Assembly: GCF_004208415.1 (NCBI RefSeq)
Contig: NZ_CP035758.1
Location: 11,222,001-11,286,000 of the forward strand
From: Ktedonosporobacter rubrisoli
GTDB taxonomy: Bacteria; Chloroflexota; Ktedonobacteria; Ktedonobacterales; Ktedonobacteraceae
Direction of reading: 5' to 3'
Length of the DNA stretch: 64,000 nt
In this document: in pieces, positions 8,518 through 16,320 of the stretch
Position numbering within the stretch: the stretch's first letter is position 1
How the letters are laid out: each line of letters starts with the position of its first letter
Notes under the pieces: generated by a model
Databases searched by the model: none
What the model saw: only the letters and a program-made list of their open reading frames with translations
What the model was told of the DNA's origin: nothing
Made by a program: the position numbers and the translations under genes

Positions 8518-9924
8518 TCAAGGCGTGGATGCTTCCTGCTTCAGCGATGCCGAAGATGGTAAGGGTCTGAGGTGGCTGACAATCCCAGCGACATTTATGG
8601 CAGCCAGGATCAGTCCTATGCCAAACAAGGCACAGGCAATTTGCAGCGGGAGTACCCAGGACAGTAAAGCGGCAAGGATAGCTAGAGGTAATCCAAGGTT
8701 GATGAGCCACCAGCTAAGCCAGGCCCAGCGCTCGTGTACAAGCTCCCTCATGAGAGGAACTTTTTTTCGCCCAACCTCTGAGCCGTAACGCGCATGCCAG
8801 ACAAGAAACGGTACAATCTTGTAAAGATAACCGACAATGCTTTGTCCCAACCACCCTAAAAGTATGCCCAGGGCCAGGGCTGCCAGAATCCGTGGCGCGT
8901 TCCAACCCATGCTTTCAATTAGAATAGCTCCGGGAAGCATCAGTCCGAGATAAACAACGGCTGCAATGCTATGATATTGCGTGACATCGAGAACTTTGCG
9001 CTTTCGTAGGCGCAGCATGCATACATAGTCGTAGGCAAAGAGCCAGACAGCTGCCACAAGAATAATCCCACCGAGGATGATTATCTCCTGCCAGGAAGAA
9101 ATGAATCCCAGCACAAGTAAAACGATGCTTACATTGAGCAATATAAAGATACGTTGCCCGCGCCTCTCGTCATTGCCGTGAACTAAAGCAAACAGACGTA
9201 CGAGGGTATAGGAAACGCCAATCAAAGTATTAGTTAGCCAGCCAAGTACACCTAGCGTTATATGGGTCAAAACGAGCTGATCGAGGCCCCAATCAAGAAA
9301 ATTGAACTGGAAATTGAGCGCTGCTGTGAGGCCCAGACAGACGACGATGCTAAGGTAAACCAGCGAGGCGGTCAGATAACTGGTGGTAAGCGGTCGCGTT
9401 GTGGCATGAGCCAGTGTAGAGCCCATAATTATAACGTAATGGATGACAGCCAGCACAACTAATGAACCTCCGCTAATCATCAGCCAGGGAAGCATGAACC
9501 AGAAGCCACAAAGCAGCAGGATAACGCCAGTCACATAGATTGGATAGTGCCAGCGCAGAAAACGCGTGGCGCGGAGTGGGGCCACGACGATAACAGGCGT
9601 AAGTTGCAATGAAGCGCCCATAATGGCCATGGTGAGCCAGCCTAACGTCACGGTATGAACCATAGCGAGCACATGTGGAAAGCCTGGTGCTAGCATAGCC
9701 TGAGGGGCAACCAGGGGGAACAAAATTCCAAAGAGTGCTGCTGCGCAGCTACCTGTAAGTAAAAATGGTAATGGTACGCTCAAAGGCACGCCTCTGCGCC
9801 CACTCATCGTTCCCAGGCCATTGATAGCGATAGAAGGAGGGGACGCAGTTTGATTAGCAAGCCGCTGCGACATATCTTTCTTAAGCGAAAAGGGGGATTT
9901 TTCGGGATGGGAGGGCATACTCAC
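8518..9924 (-). CDS. NnrS / haem-copper-oxidase subunit I-like membrane protein
   Basis: 468 residues with about 12 membrane segments. Histidines lie inside the hydrophobic runs in motifs such as VLAMVHTVTLGWLTMAIMG and LVLTHITLGVLGWLTN. This is the spacing seen in NnrS-like proteins and in stand-alone oxidase-subunit-I-like proteins of Chloroflexota and Thermus. It does not look like a full cytochrome oxidase: no other oxidase subunit or CuA protein is adjacent. GTG 9924 follows GAAGGAG by 10 bases. It lies downstream of DUF2249 B on the same strand, and is probably co-transcribed with it despite a hairpin between them. Confidence 0.65.
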   Translation of the reverse strand: MSMPSHPEKSPFSLKKDMSQRLANQTASPPSIAINGLGTMSGRRGVPLSVPLPFLLTGSCAAALFGILFPLVAPQAMLAPGFPHVLAMVHTVTLGWLTMAIMGASLQLTPVIVVAPLRATRFLRWHYPIYVTGVILLLCGFWFMLPWLMISGGSLVVLAVIHYVIIMGSTLAHATTRPLTTSYLTASLVYLSIVVCLGLTAALNFQFNFLDWGLDQLVLTHITLGVLGWLTNTLIGVSYTLVRLFALVHGNDERRGQRIFILLNVSIVLLVLGFISSWQEIIILGGIILVAAVWLFAYDYVCMLRLRKRKVLDVTQYHSIAAVVYLGLMLPGAILIESMGWNAPRILAALALGILLGWLGQSIVGYLYKIVPFLVWHARYGSEVGRKKVPLMRELVHERWAWLSWWLINLGLPLAILAALLSWVLPLQIACALFGIGLILAAINVAGIVSHLRPLPSSASLKQEASTP

Positions 9925-9965
9925 GGCACGGTTGCTCCTTCTCTTTTAGAAAGCGAAGAAAGCGC

Positions 9966-9988
9966 CTATGCAAGAGTGACTTGCATAG
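9966..9988. terminator. Hairpin between DUF2249 B and the membrane protein
   Basis: CTATGCAA / TTGCATAG, a perfect 8-base stem with a seven-base loop and no T-run. It could attenuate or process the leftward transcript between the two genes. Confidence 0.45.
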
Positions 9989-10028
9989 CCTCTCTCCGAT
10001 ACCTCTGCTAGAGGCTGCTCAGCCTGGC

Positions 10029-10268
10029 TCAGCTTGCCTGGTTACGGGTAAATCGTACAACCCATTCATCGGCGGCCACAGACTTTGTTTCATGCGAAAA
10101 GCCTCGTCCGGCCAGGACTTCATATAGCGGAACAGGTTCAAAAGGAGCAATAAGGACCAGCGTGTTGCCGGGTTTGATAGACTCGGCAGTTTCCATAATG
10201 AGGACAAAGGGTTCATCGCCCCGCTCAAGTTGGGGACGTACATCCAGAGTTGTTTCGGTATGCGACAT
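10029..10268 (-). CDS. DUF2249-domain protein B
   Basis: 79 residues, a divergent DUF2249 domain. It keeps TLDVRPQL near the start, the PGNTLVLIAPFEPVPLYEVL core and a closing EWVVRF strand, but has APFEP where protein A has NDHDP. AAGGAG lies 11 bases before the ATG. It heads a leftward unit with the NnrS-like gene. The Crp-like operator C lies 127 bases upstream. Two divergent copies in one locus suggest different partners or ligands rather than redundancy (inference). Confidence 0.8.
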   Translation of the reverse strand: MSHTETTLDVRPQLERGDEPFVLIMETAESIKPGNTLVLIAPFEPVPLYEVLAGRGFSHETKSVAADEWVVRFTRNQAS

Positions 10269-10799
10269 ATTCTTAAAACTCCTTCAAATGCAGGTAGGGA
10301 GGCAGACAAGATATATTCAGACTTAAAGTAAGCAGATCAGAAAATGTTGTCATCTGTCCATACCGTACAGTGTAAGTTGAAGAGGGCATGGATTTCTGTG
10401 ACTTATGTCGCAGCATCAGCAGGGGAAACATGTCATGCTAGGAGAGAGTGGATAATGCGTATATGTAAGGTGGCATCCTTGCCTTATATGTCCTTCTCCA
10501 TAATTATAACTGAATGTTTTTCGTATTACAATATGCTGGTGTAACATTTACGACTTACTATATGGAGGATTGCTTGTATTTAACTGCTACTTTAGGTGAA
10601 TAAGCTAGCGAAAATATTGCACTTGTAACTACAAGCTAGCGTGAGCTGCTCAGCGTACAGTATAATCTCTTGCAGCATGTATTTCTGGGAAGTCATGGCT
10701 GTGAAGACATGACTACGTATGGATACACTATGAAGTGAGTGAGATCGTACTGAATACCATACATGCGAAGTATAATTCTGAATAGGAGATAGCATTGCT
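10269..10799. other. 531-base intergenic control region
   Basis: It separates the leftward DUF2249 B unit from the rightward Crp-family gene and contains operator C at 10396-10413. A nine-base direct repeat AAGCTAGCG occurs twice about 30 bases apart near 10600-10640. The rest is AT-rich and no credible ORF is seen. Confidence 0.5.
10396..10413. promoter_or_regulatory. Predicted Crp-family operator C
   Basis: CTGTGAC-TTAT-GTCGCAG (TGTGA-N6-TCGCA). It matches operator B at all but two positions. It lies upstream of the leftward DUF2249 B gene and about 390 bases before the regulator gene itself. Confidence 0.65.
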
Positions 10800-11468
10800 A
10801 TGCCTGTAGATAGAGCGGCGATTCACCAGATAGCGTTGTTTACTGAGCTTGGACCTGAAGACCTGGAGCAGGTGGCCTCTATAGCTCTGGAGCGTCGTTA
10901 TGCTCGTGGAGATATTATCATCCTGGAGGGCGATCTTGAAGGAGCCCTGTATTATGTGCATACTGGCCTGGTCAAGGTCTTCAAAACCTCACAAGATGGA
11001 AAAGAGCAGGTATTGCGCCTCATCTCGCCGGGGCATACCTTTAACGACGTACCTGCGTTCGATGGCGGGCCAAATCCGGCCAGTGCCGCGGCTATGGAGC
11101 CCAGCATTGTCTATATGCTGAAGCACCTGGCTCTAAAAAAGCTGATCATGGAGCGCCCAGCTGTAGCAGGAGCGGTGGCGCTAACATTTGCTAATGCCCT
11201 ACGCCATATGGTTGCTCTAGTAGAGGATCTTTCATTTCGTCACGTGACCTCACGAGTAGCAAAGATTTTGTTAGATCAAGAGAAGTCTTTGCAAAGTAAA
11301 AAATTTGTGCATCGTCTCACGCAACAGGAGATTGCTGCACTCGCTGGTACTGCGCGTGAAGTCGTCGGGCGGGCTCTCAAAGAGCTGGAGGCCGCCGGGG
11401 CGATCGAGGTGAGCCAGGGGCGCATTGTTGTCCTCAATAAGGAACGTTTATTGATGTTATCGCATTAA
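10800..11468 (+). CDS. Crp/Fnr-family transcriptional regulator
   Basis: 222 residues: an N-terminal cyclic-nucleotide-binding-type beta-roll (about 10-120), a long dimer helix, and a winged helix-turn-helix (about 171-213). The recognition helix reads AREVVGRALKEL; R186, E187 and R191 match the DNA-contacting Arg-Glu-x-x-Gly-Arg pattern of E. coli Crp. That fits the TGTGA-type operators found nearby. No cysteine is present, so this is not an Fe-S FNR. The cAMP-contacting arginine of Crp is not evident (PASAAAMEP region), so the effector is unknown. It probably controls the NnrS/DUF2249 cluster (inference). Confidence 0.9.
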   Translation: MPVDRAAIHQIALFTELGPEDLEQVASIALERRYARGDIIILEGDLEGALYYVHTGLVKVFKTSQDGKEQVLRLISPGHTFNDVPAFDGGPNPASAAAMEPSIVYMLKHLALKKLIMERPAVAGAVALTFANALRHMVALVEDLSFRHVTSRVAKILLDQEKSLQSKKFVHRLTQQEIAALAGTAREVVGRALKELEAAGAIEVSQGRIVVLNKERLLMLSH

Positions 11469-11487
11469 ATGTGCGAATATAATGTGT

Positions 11488-11531
11488 TATGGTAAGCGAT
11501 TTGTGCATATATTTAGCTCCAGCTTACCATA
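11488..11531. terminator. Long-loop hairpin downstream of the Crp-family gene
   Basis: TATGGTAAGC and GCTTACCATA form a perfect 10-base inverted repeat around 24 bases, starting 19 bases after the stop. There is no T-tract. Confidence 0.5.
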
Positions 11532-11563
11532 TATTCTTGACGGAGCTAGCAATCTTCATACGT

Positions 11564-11588
11564 TTACAGCCGGAGCTACCGGCTGTAA
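11564..11588. terminator. Hairpin between convergent genes
   Basis: TTACAGCCGG-AGCTA-CCGGCTGTAA, a perfect 10-base stem with a five-base loop between the converging Crp-family and methyltransferase genes. Probably a bidirectional terminator. Confidence 0.7.
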
Positions 11589-11604
11589 TACTTTGCAAAC
11601 CTCT

Positions 11605-12198
11605 TTAGTCCGCTCTCTGCCGATACGCCAGGCTTAAACCTTTCCCCACAGGAATGATAGTATGCTCGAACTGGGTCAACTTTTCGATGGCGGCCAGGTA
11701 GCCAGCAATTTCATCGGGATGCGAGTTGACATTATCAGCGAGAATGAAGGCATCCGGTGTTAGCTTAGGAACTATAAGTTCGAGCTGGTTAGGGGCGCTG
11801 CGACGGTCTGCGTCAAAGAAGACAAAATCAAATGGACCAGTTAACCTGGCAACAATTTCGCTGGCATCCCCGCAGATGAGATCGACGGTTTCGCGTAAAT
11901 GGGCGCGGCGCAGGTTCGTGTCGGCTAGCGCATGCTTTTCCGCGCTGCGATCAATGCTGGTAACATGGCCTCCGACTGTTTGAGTAGCCCAGGCTAGCCA
12001 GATTGTGCTGTAGCCGCTGGAGGTGCCGATTTCGAGAATATTGGTTCGTCGACTGCTCCGAACCAATATGCTCAGGAGTTGAGCAGTAGGAGGTTCCAGG
12101 TTAAGCATCTTTCGACTATGCTCTTGCACGCTGGCATCATTGTGTTGCCCTTCTGCGTATATCTCAGCTAGCAGACGCTGAATATCTGCATTCATCAT
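11605..12198 (-). CDS. O-methyltransferase, class I SAM-dependent (family 3)
   Basis: About 197 residues of caffeoyl-CoA/catechol O-methyltransferase type. SAM-binding motif I is ILEIGTSSGYSTIWLA, and the acidic motif FDFVFFDADR supplies the metal-ligand aspartate. The conserved ILADNV element follows. Such enzymes methylate catechol-type hydroxyls with a divalent metal; the substrate here cannot be told. ATG 12198 is chosen because AAAGGTG precedes it; the longer frame from 12279 adds residues outside the family's usual start. It stands alone on the minus strand and converges with the Crp-family gene. Confidence 0.85.
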   Translation of the reverse strand: MMNADIQRLLAEIYAEGQHNDASVQEHSRKMLNLEPPTAQLLSILVRSSRRTNILEIGTSSGYSTIWLAWATQTVGGHVTSIDRSAEKHALADTNLRRAHLRETVDLICGDASEIVARLTGPFDFVFFDADRRSAPNQLELIVPKLTPDAFILADNVNSHPDEIAGYLAAIEKLTQFEHTIIPVGKGLSLAYRQRAD

Positions 12199-12400
12199 AA
12201 TGTGATCACCTTTCAGAGCTAAACGGACATACAGATTAAGTCTGACCTCCGTGTGTTGCGCCACGGATATCTCTGCCAATGGAAGAGATAATGATTGGAC
12301 ACTACAGACTCTTATTTAAAGCTCTCACTTAGCCTTAAACGAGTCTTTCTTCGCTAGGGGAAAATCAGCCTTTTTAAGCTGCGTATCATTCTTGCAATCG

Positions 12401-13423
12401 CTAATAGCCACGTTCCTTTTCTACTCTATTATAGAGCCTTGTGCCAGCCACATAGCGGCGTAAATTGGCCTCGAAAATATCGGCGGCGCGCTCATCGTAG
12501 CGCGGCGTAAGCCCTGAGCTATGGGGGCTCAGGAGGACATTCGGCATGCTCCAGAGAGGGCTCTCGGCCGGCAGAGGTTCTCTTGAAAAAACGTCTAGCG
12601 CAGCACCTGCGATGATTCCCTCGCTAAGCGCACGAATCAGGGCCGCCTCGTCACAGACATCACCACGGGCAATATTAACAAAGAAAGCTTGTCGCTTCAT
12701 AGCTGCGAAAGCTTTCTCATCAAACATGCCTCGCGTTTGCGGGGTGAGCGGCACTGCGACGACAACTACATCACATTCTCGGAGCAGAACGTGGAGTTGT
12801 TCGGGACGAAAATAGGCTTCTGGAATGCTGCCTTCGGGATCTCCCACGTTGGGAAAGCTAAAGCCAGAATCGCGATGATCACTGCTTTGTTGCATGGCCA
12901 GCACGCGCATACCATATGCTTGGGCCAACCTGGCTACCTGACGGCCAATACTGCCATAGCCTACGATGCCTATAGTCCTGCCGTAGAGTTCCTGTGGCAT
13001 CTCTTCAGGTTGCTCTTCTAACCGAGCCCATATTTTTTGCCGTTGCCAGCTTATTAAGCTGGGCAGGCGATGGAACCAGGCCTGGATCATCGTGAAGCAA
13101 TGTTCTGCAATGTTGATAGCGTGAACTCCACTCGATGTGGTAAAGATTGCATCTCGCTCGAAAAGAGGGTGGTTCAAGAGCAAATCAGCACCGGCTGAAT
13201 AGAGATGGACCCAGCGTAGATTCGGTACCTGATTGGCTGCTGGCATCCAAAATGGAAAGGTGTAGAGTACCTCTGCCTTGTGCCAGAGTTCGTCTGGGAC
13301 TTCAGCTCCAGCACGCTTTGAATGATACTCAATTTGCAACTGGGGCGAGATCGTGCGTAAGCGCTCCACTCTGTGCTCATCAAGGTGAGCTGTAATGAGC
13401 ACAAGGCGGGATGGGGTTGTCAT
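12401..13423 (-). CDS. D-isomer-specific 2-hydroxyacid dehydrogenase, NAD-dependent
   Basis: A 340-residue two-domain protein. The Rossmann motif GIVGYGSIGRQVARLA is followed by the family arginine segment FVNIARGDVCDE and the catalytic histidine segment LLSPHSSGLTPRYDERA, which differs slightly from the usual PHxAxxT. Members reduce 2-keto acids or oxidise D-2-hydroxyacids; this branch resembles the glyoxylate/hydroxypyruvate reductase-like group. GAGGAAG lies upstream of the ATG. Orientation matches the neighbouring amidohydrolase and 3-hydroxyacyl-CoA dehydrogenase, but large hairpin-containing gaps argue for separate transcripts. Confidence 0.88.
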   Translation of the reverse strand: MTTPSRLVLITAHLDEHRVERLRTISPQLQIEYHSKRAGAEVPDELWHKAEVLYTFPFWMPAANQVPNLRWVHLYSAGADLLLNHPLFERDAIFTTSSGVHAINIAEHCFTMIQAWFHRLPSLISWQRQKIWARLEEQPEEMPQELYGRTIGIVGYGSIGRQVARLAQAYGMRVLAMQQSSDHRDSGFSFPNVGDPEGSIPEAYFRPEQLHVLLRECDVVVVAVPLTPQTRGMFDEKAFAAMKRQAFFVNIARGDVCDEAALIRALSEGIIAGAALDVFSREPLPAESPLWSMPNVLLSPHSSGLTPRYDERAADIFEANLRRYVAGTRLYNRVEKERGY

Positions 13424-13623
13424 CTATAAAATCTTCCTCTCAGTGAAGTGGACCGTGTAGCCGTCTCTTCTTTCATCCCTGCGAACAGGAAAGAAATACA
13501 TCTGGCTGCTCGGTGACGGGGACATACGAGAACTTATGTCTCTGACCGCTACACGACAGGTCATTTGCGAAAAAAACGGTTCCTGCGGCTGCAAGCAGGC
13601 CTATGTATGAGCTATAAAGTAGT

Positions 13624-13660
13624 CCAGGTCCGGTTCATTCTTCTTAAGAAGCGGACCTGG
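13624..13660. terminator. Nested hairpin downstream of the amidohydrolase
   Basis: Outer arms CCAGGTCCG / CGGACCTGG are a perfect 9-base stem. Inside the loop lies the 12-base palindrome CTTCTTAAGAAG. It falls 24 bases after the minus-strand stop of the amidohydrolase. No clear T-tract. Confidence 0.65.
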
Positions 13661-13683
13661 CAGCTACGAGTTACCCACAAGAG

Positions 13684-14571
13684 CTACTTTTCTTGCGAAG
13701 AAAAATTCATTTGGGCGGCAGCCGTATGGGCGAGAAGTTTCTGTCCATTCTTCCATAAAAGCTTTTCGCGAACTTCAGGCGTGAAGTAGCTAAGAGTATC
13801 AAAGTCCTTGAGCCAGCGTTGTGGCGTGATAAAAGGATAGTCGGAGCCAAACAAGAAGCGATCCTGCAGGCGGGTGGCTGCTTCGCGCAGGAGGGTTTCT
13901 GGAATGTATTTGGGGGACCATCCAGAAAGGTCATTAAAAATATTATCTTTGTGGAGCATAGCCGCGATCATTTCTTCGTGCCAGGGCCAGGAAGGATGGG
14001 CTCCGATAATAATTAGCTCAGGAAAGTCAGCGGCAAGTGAATCAAGATAGATGGGTCGGGTGTAGTCAAGCTTGATGCCCATGCCACCGGGTGTTCCTGC
14101 CCCTAATCCATTTGTGCCGGTGTGGAAAAGGGCCGGGATCTTCAGCTCCTGGATTTTCTCCATGAGAGGGTAAAACGTAGGATCATTGGGATAGAATGCC
14201 TGTACCCCTGGATGAAATTTAGCTCCGGAAAGCCCTAGATCTTTGATGGCCCGTTCCATCTCTTTGACCGCTGCTTTACCCTTGTGGGGATCGACGCTAG
14301 CAAAGCCAATAAACTGCTGGGGATAGCGCTGCACGATGGCTGCGATATAGTCGTTACTAAGCGGTGGGCGTCCGGTGGCTGTTTCTGCATCCCAGGCTAA
14401 GAGAATGCCGACCATATCTAAAGCTGCATAATCGGCGGCGAGCTGCTCTATATCTTTGAGTTTTACTTCGGTGCGGAAATAGCGCTCTGCGGCCTGAGCA
14501 TAAGGTCCGAGCGTTACCTGGATAAACTCGGTTGTAGGTAAGTGGACATGAAAGTCAATGGCGCGTGGCAT
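13684..14571 (-). CDS. Amidohydrolase 2 (ACMSD-like TIM-barrel) family protein
   Basis: 295 residues starting with the metal-binding H8-x-H10 (IDFHVHLP). Further family elements are GAKFHPGVQAFYP, LFHTGTNG, IIIGAHPSWPW and the late LFGSDYPF aspartate. These are the metal ligands of the amidohydrolase 2 / ACMSD-like decarboxylase-hydrolase group. The likely activity is hydrolysis or non-oxidative decarboxylation of an aromatic or lactone substrate; the substrate is not predictable. The gene sits between two dehydrogenases on the same strand, consistent with a catabolic role (inference). Confidence 0.85.
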   Translation of the reverse strand: MPRAIDFHVHLPTTEFIQVTLGPYAQAAERYFRTEVKLKDIEQLAADYAALDMVGILLAWDAETATGRPPLSNDYIAAIVQRYPQQFIGFASVDPHKGKAAVKEMERAIKDLGLSGAKFHPGVQAFYPNDPTFYPLMEKIQELKIPALFHTGTNGLGAGTPGGMGIKLDYTRPIYLDSLAADFPELIIIGAHPSWPWHEEMIAAMLHKDNIFNDLSGWSPKYIPETLLREAATRLQDRFLFGSDYPFITPQRWLKDFDTLSYFTPEVREKLLWKNGQKLLAHTAAAQMNFSSQEK

Positions 14572-14705
14572 ACAAATCCTCCAAACAGATATTCAAGCAC
14601 GACTTTGTGCCTTCAACATGTAATTTGCCCTGCCTTTTATCCTATAGTGACTTCGCTACTTTCTAGTTGCTATTAAACTCTTTTTATGTACTTACTCTCC
14701 CGAGG

Positions 14706-14736
14706 CAGGTAGATACCACACAACGATATCTACCTG
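14706..14736. terminator. Hairpin downstream of 3-hydroxybutyryl-CoA dehydrogenase
   Basis: CAGGTAGATA and TATCTACCTG, a perfect 10-base stem with an 11-base loop, 55 bases after the minus-strand stop. No T-tract. Confidence 0.6.
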
Positions 14737-14790
14737 TTGAGGATACTTACGTTGAAGGAATTGCCTGGCTAACTGAGCAAGTCTTTGAGA

Positions 14791-15639
14791 CTAATACTGA
14801 TAGAAGCCACGCCCACTCTTGCGTCCATACATGCCCGATGCTACCATGCGGCGCAGCAATGGCGGTGGTGCATACAGCGGGTCCTTATACTCTTCATAAA
14901 TAGCTTCTGCAGCCCAGAGAGTCGTATCGAGCCCTACGTAATCGAGCAAGGTCAAGGGGCCCATTGGATAACCACAACCAAGCTTCATCGCAGTATCTAT
15001 ATCCTCACGGCTGGCCATGCCATTTTCTAGCATACGAATAGCTGCTAGTAAATAGGGAATGAGCAAGAAATTGACAATGAAGCCAGCAGTATCTTTGGCA
15101 ATTACCGGTGTTTTGCCCAGTGAAAGCGCAAACTCTTTTACTGTCTCAATCGTTTGCTCTGAAGTTGAAATTGTCCGTACAATCTCGACAAGCTTCATAA
15201 CCGGGGCGGGATTAAAGAAGTGAAGCCCGCAAATTTGCTCAGCCCGCTTTGTTACAGCCCCCATCTGGGTAATACTAAGCGAGGAAGTATTGCTGAGGAT
15301 AAGGGCTTCTGGCTTTAAGGTTTTATCAAGCGCTGGGAAGAGGCGTAGCTTTTCCTCCATATTTTCAATCACTGCCTCTATGACCAGATCGCAGTCGGCA
15401 AAGTCTTCAAGGGCAAGTGTGCCATGGAGGCGAGCACGATTTTGCTCGACCTGATCTTGCGTGAGTTTCCCTTTGCGCGCCATCATATCCCATGCATCGT
15501 GAATACGCGTCATGCCCTTATCAAGCAGCTGCTGATTCACTTCACGCACAACTGTTTCGTAACCGGATTGAGCACAGGTTTGTGCTATACCGCCTCCCAT
15601 CAGGCCACAGCCAACAACTCCTACTTTCTGAATCTTCAT
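14791..15639 (-). CDS. 3-hydroxybutyryl-CoA dehydrogenase
   Basis: 282 residues, the standard length. The NAD motif VGCGLMGGGIAQTCAQ is at the N-terminus, and the catalytic-histidine signature HFFNPAPVMKLVEIV lies near residue 140. The helical dimer domain contains DTAGFIVNFLLIPYL, then a CGYPMGPLTLLDYVGLD stretch and the closing KSGRGFYQY. It oxidises 3-hydroxybutyryl-CoA to acetoacetyl-CoA, or the reverse, in fatty-acid or butyrate/PHB metabolism. CAGGAG precedes the ATG by ten bases. No other beta-oxidation gene is adjacent. Confidence 0.93.
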   Translation of the reverse strand: MKIQKVGVVGCGLMGGGIAQTCAQSGYETVVREVNQQLLDKGMTRIHDAWDMMARKGKLTQDQVEQNRARLHGTLALEDFADCDLVIEAVIENMEEKLRLFPALDKTLKPEALILSNTSSLSITQMGAVTKRAEQICGLHFFNPAPVMKLVEIVRTISTSEQTIETVKEFALSLGKTPVIAKDTAGFIVNFLLIPYLLAAIRMLENGMASREDIDTAMKLGCGYPMGPLTLLDYVGLDTTLWAAEAIYEEYKDPLYAPPPLLRRMVASGMYGRKSGRGFYQY

Positions 15640-16320
15640 TGACTCTTACTCCTGATCTCTAAGGTTGTGTGCTAGACAAGAATATGGCTAATGCTACATT
15701 TACCCTTGTCTGCAGTCAGGCCCATAGAAAGCTGCCATAGAAACCTGCTTACGCGCTGCTATTCTATGTGCCTCTATCAGTATACAATTTTTGCTTTGGG
15801 AAATGCAGCACTGGGGCAAGCTCATGCTCAACTCGCAGCGAGTACGCGCTTTGCGAAAAGGGGAACGAGAAATATGCGCACAAAAAGCGCTGCCTGAAAG
15901 TGAGCCGGCCGTTGAGTACCAGTTATGGAGTTAATTTGAAGTGAGCCAAGTTTGGCCTGGCTGGTAGGCTGGAAGTGTAAGGAAAAGAAATTTAGACTTC
16001 TAGCGCAATTTCTCGACCTTCTCTTGACGGCTAAAAAAACCTCTTCTTGTAGAGAAGGTCCTATCCTTAGAAAAGGGGTTACTAGTGCGTACGTAAGCGT
16101 CTCCCGTAACTTCCTTTGGCTGTCCGGGCGAAGGGCTACTTCAATATCACTGCCAGGCAAGAAATTATCGATGGATTCAAGCATACATATTGCCATCGGG
16201 TGCGGGGTTGTGATGGCTACAGTTGTCAGAAAGGAGGGCGGCATTGCCCCACGCTGAAGGCGCCGGTGTCCTGCCGCAACGATCATGAATCTCGTTTCTT
16301 TCTCTATTAAGACCAAGGGC
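15640..16320. other. 681-base gap with a large inverted repeat
   Basis: Short frames exist on both strands (for example 15828-16388 on the minus strand, which overlaps the deacetylase start), but none has family motifs or a good ribosome site. GACCTTCTCT at 16015-16024 and AGAGAAGGTC at 16051-16060 form a perfect 10-base stem around 26 bases. This is about 260 bases ahead of the deacetylase start and may be leader structure. Confidence 0.45.
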
